A stretch of DNA of 64,000 nt. Origin: Onthophagus taurus. Taxonomy: Eukaryota > Arthropoda > Insecta > Coleoptera > Scarabaeidae. Below are positions 56,264 through 64,000 of the stretch, piece by piece. A program made the translations under genes and the position numbers. The notes below the pieces were generated by a model. That model had not been told where the DNA came from, ran no database searches, and was given only the letters and a program-made list of their open reading frames with translations. The DNA is taken from positions 2,046,001-2,110,000 of the forward strand of contig NW_027248940.1 of the NCBI RefSeq assembly GCF_036711975.1. The letters are read 5' to 3'. How positions within the stretch are numbered: the stretch's first letter is position 1; every line of letters begins with the position of its first letter.

Positions 56264-57164
56264 GAACTAAAATGTGTTTTTCGAAAATGTTGAAGTTGTT
56301 AGAAATAAATACCTATGAGTTTAAATATAACGTAATGTGCTATACAAACCAAAATGAATACCACGGCTACCTCAAAATATTACAAAACATAATTACTGTG
56401 CACTATGCTATATTCTGAAGCATGGATCATAAAGCAGAGTTTTCTGGACATGTCGGGCAGTTGTATCTGGATTTTTGTTACACCTCTTCATCGCAGATTT
56501 AATCCAAAATATCCACTTCTGTTTTGTTAGCTAGTTGCAGACTCAACTCAACAATACTCAGCCAAATCACGCATTACAGAGATTTCTGTAATCTTCTCTT
56601 TCTTTACAATGTCCGAACTCAGTGTCGCTTAGCAGGTTTTTTCATCCTTTTAATAATTACTACACCGTTACTCAATCACTTTGAAATTTTTCCAAGTAGC
56701 CCTACAAGATTGTTCCATTGCACTGATGTACAAATCGTAACAAGCTGTTTATATATAGATACAAATGCAAACGTTTGCGAAAATTATCGCTTATCGTTGT
56801 AGTTTCCGAAAGATAACAAGTATGCTTAAATGATGAACTTTAAAACTAAAATTAGTTTTCAATCTTGACGCGGAGATAAAGTTGTTTATTTTTAATCCTG
56901 TTTATCTCCATTATATTTAAAATATACATAAAGATAAATTCATTATTATTTACAAAACATGGAACAATATTCTGTTGTAATTTGTACCTTTTTTATACAC
57001 ATTTTTCCGCGTCACTATCAATAAGATTTAGAGAGCGTCGTTTGAGTTGTGTCGTACCTTTAACAATAAATTCGTTACAACAAAAAGCATAAAATTGTTA
57101 TTCGTTACGAAGAAGTGATAACCAGCGCTATAACATACGTTATATTACACAACAATTCCGTAGA
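56264..57164. other. P450 fragment 3' flank and spacer
   Basis: The first 60 bp matches the 3' flank of copy 1. CACCTCTTCATCGCAGATTT near 56480 also occurs near 45090. GGAGATAAAGTTGTTTATTT near 56872 resembles the conserved P450 promoter block, but no exon 1 follows. No gene is supported; the 92-codon open stretch at 56524 lacks any domain or splice context. Confidence 0.5.
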
Positions 57165-60100
57165 TAAAATGATTTTCATTCAAGACTCCTTTTCTCCAAA
57201 TTATTTGGAACAAACCCTATTATTTCAAAATTTTAACCGAAAATAGAGTCTCTTAGCTTTAAATTAAGTCATAAATCATTCTTTGATTCCCCAAAGTAAG
57301 GTCGTTATGATTTATTTAAATTTAGATTTTTTTGACATTTCGCAAATAGACAGATTTTCATTCAAGACTCATTTTCTACAAATTGTTTATAGCAAACCCG
57401 ATGATATTTCGGCGTTATCATAAAATAGAGCCTTTTAGCTTTAATTTAAGATATAAATCACGTTCCAACACCTTAAAATACGGTCAATGCGAATTTTTTA
57501 AATTTATACTTTTACTGAAATTGCGGAAAAACGGGTTTTTCGATTAAATTATTTTTCTGGAAATTATTTATAATAAACACTATTATTTCTTAACATTATC
57601 CAAAAATAGAGTCTCTTAGCTTTAAATTAAGACATAAATCATTCTTTGATTCCCCAAAATAAGGTCGTTATGATTTATTTAAATTTTGATTTTTTTGACA
57701 TTTCACAAATTGACAGATTTTCATTCCAGACTCGTTTTCTGCAAATTGCTTATAGCAAACCCCATGATATTTCGGCGTTATCATAAAATAGAGTCTTTTA
57801 GCTTTAATTTAAGATATAAATCACGTTCCAACACCTTAAAATACGGTCAATGCGAATTTTTTAAATTTACACTTACTGATACTGCGGAAAAACGGGTTTT
57901 TCGATTAAATTATTTTTCTGGAAATTATTTATAATAAACACTATTATTTTTAAACATTATCCAAAAATAGAGTCTCTTAGCTTTAAATTAAGACATAAAT
58001 CATTTTTTGATTCCCCAAAGTAAGGTCGTTATGATTTATTTAAATTTTGATTTTTTTAACATTTCACAAATTGACAGATTTTCATTCAAGACTCGTTTTC
58101 TACAAATTGTTTATAGCAAACCCCATGATATTTCGGCGTTATCATAAAATAGAGCCTTTTAGCTTTAATTTAAGATATAAATCACGTTCCAACACCTTAA
58201 AATACGGTCAATGCGATTTTTTTAAATTTACACTTTTACTGAAATTGCGGAAAAACGGGTTTTTCGATTAAATTATTTTTGTGGAAATTATTTATAATAA
58301 ACACTATTATTTCTAAACATTATCCAAAAATAGAGTCTCTCAGCTTTAAATTAAGACATAAATCACTCTTTGATTCCCCAAAGTAAAGTCGTTATGATTT
58401 ATTTAAATTTTCATTTTTTTGACATTTCACAAATTGACAGATTTTCATTCAAGACTCGTTTTCTACAAATTGTTTATAACAAACCCTATTATTTTTTGGC
58501 GTTATCATAAAATAAAATCATTTAGCATTAATTTAACATATAAATCACGTTCCAACACCTTAAAATACGGTCAATGCGAATTTTTTCAATTTACACTTTT
58601 ACTGAAATTGCGGAAAAACGGTTTTTTCGATTAAATTATTTTTCTGGAAATTATTTATAATAAACACTATTATTTCTAAACATTATCCAAAAATAGAGTA
58701 TCTTAGCTTTAAATTAAGACATAAATCGTTCTTTGATTCCCCAAAGTAAGGTCGTTATGATTTATTTAAATTTTGATTTTTTTGACATTTCACAAATTGA
58801 CAGATTTTCATTCAAGACTCGTTTTCTGCAAATTGTTTATAGCAAACCCCATGATATTTCGGCGTTATCATAAAATAGAGCCTTTTAGCTTTAATTTAAG
58901 ATATAAATCACGTTCCAACACCTTAAAATACGGTCAATACGAATTTTTTAAATTTACACTTTTACTGAAATTGCGGAAAAACGGGTTTTTCGATTAAATT
59001 ATTTTTCTGGAAATTATTTATAATAAACACTATTATTTCTAAACATTATCCAAAAATAGAGTCTCTTAGCTTTAAATTAAAACATAAATCATTCTTTGAT
59101 TCCCCAAAGTAAGGTCGTTATGATTTATTTAAATTTTGATTTTTTTGACATTTCACAAATTGACAGATTTTCATTCAAGACTGGTTTTCTGCAAATTATT
59201 TATAGCAAACCCCATGATATTTCGGCGTTATCATAAAATAAAATCATTTAGCATTAATTTAACATATAAATCACGTTCCAACACCTCAAAATACGGTCAT
59301 TGCGAATTTTTTAAATTTACACTTTTACTGAAATTGCGGAAAAACGGGTTTTTCGATTAAATTATTTTTCTGGAAATTATTTATAATAACCACTATTATT
59401 TCTAAACAATATCCAAAAATAGAGTCTCTTAGCTTTAAATTAAGACATAAATCATTCTTTGATTCCCCAAAGTAAGGTCGTTATGATTCATTTAAATTTT
59501 GATTTTTTTGACATTTCACAAATTGACAGATTTTCATTCAGGTCTCATTTTCTACAAATTGTTTATAGCAAACCCGATGATATTTCGGCGTTGTCATAAA
59601 ATAGAGCCTTTTAGCTTTAATTTAAGATATAAATCACGTTCCAACACCTTAAAATACGGTCAATACGAATTTTTTAAATTTACACTTTTACTGAAATTGC
59701 GGAAAAACGGGTTTTTCGATTAAATTATTTTTCTGGAAATTATTTATAATAAACACTATTATTTCTAAACATTATCCAAAAATAGAGTCTCTTAGCTTTA
59801 AATTAAGACATAAATCATTCTTTGATTCCCCAAAGTAAGGTCGTTATGATTTATTTAAATTTTGATTTTTTTGACATTTCACAAATTGACAGATTTTCAT
59901 TCAAGACTCGTTTTCTGCAAATTGTTTATAGCAAACCCTATGATATTTCGGCGTTATCATAAAATAGAGTCTTTTAGCTTTAATTTAAGATATAAATCAC
60001 GTTCCAACACCTTAAAATACGGTTAATACGAATTTTTTAAATTTACACTTTTACTGAAATTGCGGAAAAACGGGTTTTTCGATTAAATTATTTTTCTGGA

Positions 60101-63100
60101 AATTATTTATAATAAACACTATTATTTCCAAACATTATCCAAAAATAGAGTCTCTTAGCTTTAAATTAAGACATAAATCATTCTTTGATTCCCCAAGGTA
60201 AGGTTGTTATGATTTATTTAAATTTTGATTTTTTTGACATTTCACAAATTGACAGATTTTCATTCAAGACTCGTTTTCTGCAAATTGTTTATAACAAACC
60301 TCATGATATTTCGGCGTTATCATAAAATAGAGCCTTTTGGCTTTAATTTAAGATATAAATCACGTTCCAACACCTTAAAATACGGTCAATACGAATATTT
60401 TCACTTTACCCTTTTTCTGAAATTGCGGAAAAACGGGTTTTTCGATTAAATTATTTTTCTGGAAATTATTTATAATAAACCCTATTATTTCTAAACATTA
60501 TCCAAAAATAGAGTCTCTTAGCTTTAAATTAACACAAAAATCATTCTTTGATTCCCCAAAGTAAGGTCGTTATGATTTATTTAAATTTAGATTTTTTTGA
60601 CATTTCGCAAATAGACAGATTTTCATTCAAGACTCATTTTCTACAAATTGTTTATAGCAAACCCGATGATATTTCGGCGTTATCATAAAATAGAGCCTTT
60701 TAGCTTTAATTTAAGATATAAATCACGTTCCAACACCTTAAAATACGGTCAATACGAATTTTTTAAATTTACACTTTTACTGAAATTGCGGAAAAACGGG
60801 TTTTTCGATTAAATTATTTTTCTGGAAATTATTTATAATAAACACTATTATTTCTAAACATTATCCAAAAATAGAGTCTCTTAGCTTTAAATTAAGACAT
60901 AAATCATTCTTTGATTCCCCAAAGTAAGGTCGTTATGATTTATTTAAATTTTGATTTTTTTGACATTTCACAAATTGACAGATTTTCATTCAACACTCGT
61001 TTTCTGCAAATTGTTTATAACAAACCCTATTATTTCTCGGCGTTATCATAAAATAGAGCCTTTTAGCTTTAATTTAAGATATAAATCACGTTCCAACACC
61101 TTAAAATACGGTCAATGCGAATTTTTTAAATTTACACTTTTACTGAAATTGCGGAAAAACGGGTTTTTCGATTAAATTATTTTTCTGGAAATTATTTATA
61201 ATAAACACTATTATTTCTAAACATTATCCAAAAATAGAGTCTCTTAGCTTTAAATTAAGACATAAATCATTCTTTGATTCCCCAAAGTAAGGTCGTTATG
61301 ATTCATTTAAATTTTGATTTTTTTGACATTTCACAAATTGACAGATTTTCATTCAAGACTCGTTTTCTGCAAATTGTTTATAGCAAACCCTATGATATTT
61401 CGGCGTTATCATAAAATAGAGTCTTTTAGCTTTAATTTAAGATATAAATCACGTTCCAACACCTTAAAATACGGTTAATACGAATTTTTTAAATTTACAC
61501 TTTTACTGAAATTGCGGAAAAACGGGTTTTTCGATTAAATTATTTTTCTGGAAATTATTTATAATAAACACTATTATTTCCAAACATTATCCAAAAATAG
61601 AGTCTCTTAGCTTTAAATTAAGACATAAATCATTCTTTGATTCCCCAAGGTAAGGTTGTTATGATTTATTTAAATTTTGATTTTTTTGACATTTCACAAA
61701 TTGACAGATTTTCATTCAAGACTCGTTTTCTGCAAATTGTTTATAACAAACCTCATGATATTTCGGCGTTATCATAAAATAGAGCCTTTTGGCTTTAATT
61801 TAAGATATAAATCACGTTCCAACACCTTAAAATACGGTCAATACGAATATTTTCACTTTACCCTTTTTCTGAAATTGCGGAAAAACGGGTTTTTCGATTA
61901 AATTATTTTTCTGGAAATTATTTATAATAAACCCTATTATTTCTAAACATTATCCAAAAATAGAGTCTCTTAGCTTTAAATTAACACAAAAATCATTCTT
62001 TGATTCCCCAAAGTAAGGTCGTTATGATTTATTTAAATTTAGATTTTTTTGACATTTCGCAAATAGACAGATTTTCATTCAAGACTCATTTTCTACAAAT
62101 TGTTTATAGCAAACCCGATGATATTTCGGCGTTATCATAAAATAGAGCCTTTTAGCTTTAATTTAAGATATAAATCACGTTCCAACACCTTAAAATACGG
62201 TCAATACGAATTTTTTAAATTTACACTTTTACTGAAATTGCGGAAAAACGGGTTTTTCGATTAAATTATTTTTCTGGAAATTATTTATAATAAACACTAT
62301 TATTTCTAAACATTATCCAAAAATAGAGTCTCTTAGCTTTAAATTAAGACATAAATCATTCTTTGATTCCCCAAAGTAAGGTCGTTATGATTTATTTAAA
62401 TTTTGATTTTTTTGACATTTCACAAATTGACAGATTTTCATTCAACACTCGTTTTCTGCAAATTGTTTATAACAAACCCTATTATTTCTCGGCGTTATCA
62501 TAAAATAGAGCCTTTTAGCTTTAATTTAAGATATAAATCACGTTCCAACACCTTAAAATACGGTCAATGCGAATTTTTTAAATTTACACTTTTACTGAAA
62601 TTGCGGAAAAACGGGTTTTTCGATTAAATTATTTTTCTGGAAATTATTTATAATAAACACTATTATTTCTAAACATTATCCAAAAATAGAGTCTCTTAGC
62701 TTTAAATTAAGACATAAATCATTCTTTGATTCCCCAAAGTAAGGTCGTTATGATTTATTTAAATTTTGATTTTTTTGACATTTCACAAATTGACAGATTT
62801 TCATTCAACACTCGTTTTCTGCAAATTGTTTATAACAAACCCTATTATTTCTCGGCGTTATCATAAAATAGAGCCTTTTAGCTTTAATTTAAGATATAAA
62901 TCACGTTCCAACACCTTAAAATACGGTCAATGCGAATTTTTTAAATTTACACTTTTACTGAAATTGCGGAAAAACGGGTTTTTCGATTAAATTATTTTTC
63001 TGGAAATTATTTATAATAAACACTATTATTTCTAAACATTATCCAAAAATAGAGTCTCTTAGCTTTAAATTAAGACATAAATCATTCTTTGATTCCCCAA

Positions 63101-64000
63101 AGTAAGGTCGTTATGATTTATTTAAATTTTCATTTTTTTGACATTTCACAAATTGACAGATTTTCATTCAAGACTCATTTTCTACAAATTGTTTATAGCA
63201 AACCTCATGATATTTCGGCGTTGTCATAAAATAGAGCCTTTTAGCTTTAATTTAAGATATAAATCACGTTCCAACACCTTAAAATACGGTCAATGCGAAT
63301 TTTTTAAATTTACAGTTTTACTCAAATTGCGGAAAGACGGGTTTTTCGATTAAATTGTTTTTCTGAAAATTATTTATAATAAACTCTATTATTTCTAAAC
63401 ATTATCCAAAAATAGAGTCTCTTAGCTTTAAATTAAGACATAAATCATTCTTTAATTCCCCAAAGTAAGGTCGTTGTGATTTATTTAAATTTTAATTTTT
63501 TTTTACATTTCGCAAATTGACAGATTTTCATTCAAGATTCGTTTTCTGCAAATTGTTTATAACAAACCCTATTATTTTTTGGCGTTATCATAAAATAAAA
63601 TCATTTAGCATTAATTTAACATATAAATCACATTCCAACACCTTAAAATACGGTCATTGCGAATTTTTTAAATTTACAATTTTACTGAAATTGCGGAAAA
63701 ACGGGTTTTTCGATTAAATTATTTTTTTGGAAATTATTTATAATAACCACTATTATTACTAAACATTATCCAAAAATAGAGTCTCTTAGCTTTAAATTAA
63801 GACATAAATCATTCTTTGATTCCCCAAAGTAAGGTCGTTATGATTTATTTAAATTTAGATTTTTTTGACATTTCGCAAATAGACAGATTTTCATTCAAGA
63901 CTCATTTTCTACAAATTGTTTATAGCAAACCCGATGATATTTCGGCGTTATCACAAAATAGAGCCTTTTAGCTTTAATTTAAGATATAAATCACGTTCCA
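57165..64000. repeat. 363-bp satellite array (second family), internally dimeric
   Basis: About 18.8 units to the window edge. Units repeat every 361-364 bp (starts at 58773, 59136, 59499 and so on). Each is two halves of about 181 bp. TTTTCTGCAAATTGTTTATA .. AAAATAGAGCC .. TTAGCTTTAATTTAAG pairs with TTTTCTGGAAATTATTTATA .. AAAATAGAGTC .. TTAGCTTTAAATTAAG. The sequence differs from the 363-bp array at 2998. The period is a multiple of three, so the same 74-codon chance frame recurs in nearly every unit. Confidence 0.96.
59856..62757. repeat. Four-unit (1452-bp) higher-order duplication
   Basis: Diagnostic variants recur exactly 1452 bp apart. ACGGTTAATACG is at 60019 and 61471, CCCCAAGGTAAGGTTG at 60191 and 61643, and the chance frames starting 60225/61677 and 60951/62403 are identical. 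Two copies of a block of four 363-bp units lie head to tail. The unit starting near 62766 is a further copy of the one starting at 62403. Confidence 0.85.

Noticed and set aside
57686..63717. Series of near-identical 66-82-codon open frames in the right-hand satellite
   Set aside because: The 363-bp period is divisible by three, so one chance frame recurs in every unit. There is no splice, promoter or domain evidence. The 61-codon frames in the 369-bp array arise the same way.

Overview
The window looks like a heterochromatin-like stretch of an insect nuclear genome, possibly a beetle although the species cannot be fixed from sequence alone. The evidence is very AT-rich DNA, spliceosomal introns of about 47-58 nt, CYP4-clan cytochrome P450 genes, insect-type BEL/Pao, Gypsy, CR1/Jockey-like, mariner-like and piggyBac-like elements, and more than 20 kb of satellite DNA. 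No bacterial gene organisation, tRNA, rRNA or CRISPR array was seen.

Layout. 1-1128: 173-bp satellite. 1563-2385: reverse-strand 5' fragment of a CYP4-like gene with its promoter. 2998-8408: 363-bp satellite. 8514-9790: minisatellite split by a palindromic mariner derivative. 9855-16170: a segment bounded by a 22/23 inverted match, holding a ~537-bp satellite and an unrecognised two-exon candidate gene. 16195-17075: relic of a non-LTR reverse transcriptase. 17775-35365: a short 193-bp satellite array broken apart by a 1-kb foldback element, a complete BEL/Pao element (identical LTRs, 5-bp target duplication), a 399-bp TTAA-flanked MITE, a decayed transposase-like gene, a nearly complete non-LTR element and a rearranged Gypsy remnant. 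35443-37271: complete CYP4-like gene. 37588-43570: three non-LTR remnants. 44263-45420: direct repeats and a GC-rich palindromic minisatellite. 45620-53097: a second block of RT relic, 193-bp satellite (46641-51200) and complete CYP4-like gene. 53130-55966: 369-bp satellite. 55968-56263: 3' CYP4 fragment. 57165-64000: another 363-bp satellite running off the window.

How it fits together. The only likely functional host genes are the two CYP4-like paralogues, which would encode 489 and 486 residues with matching seven-exon structures. Each has its promoter directly next to 193-bp satellite, and the same RT relic lies further upstream, so RT relic + satellite + P450 appears to be the duplicated unit. 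Two broken P450 pieces, one ending inside intron 3 and one starting inside exon 6, suggest further rearranged copies. The BEL/Pao polyprotein is the only transposable-element gene that looks fully intact.

The most unusual signal is that satellite families with different sequences share a layout: TCTC followed about 40 nt later by an ATT..AAAAGAGG-like block. Three of them are also dimers of diverged ~181-185-bp halves.
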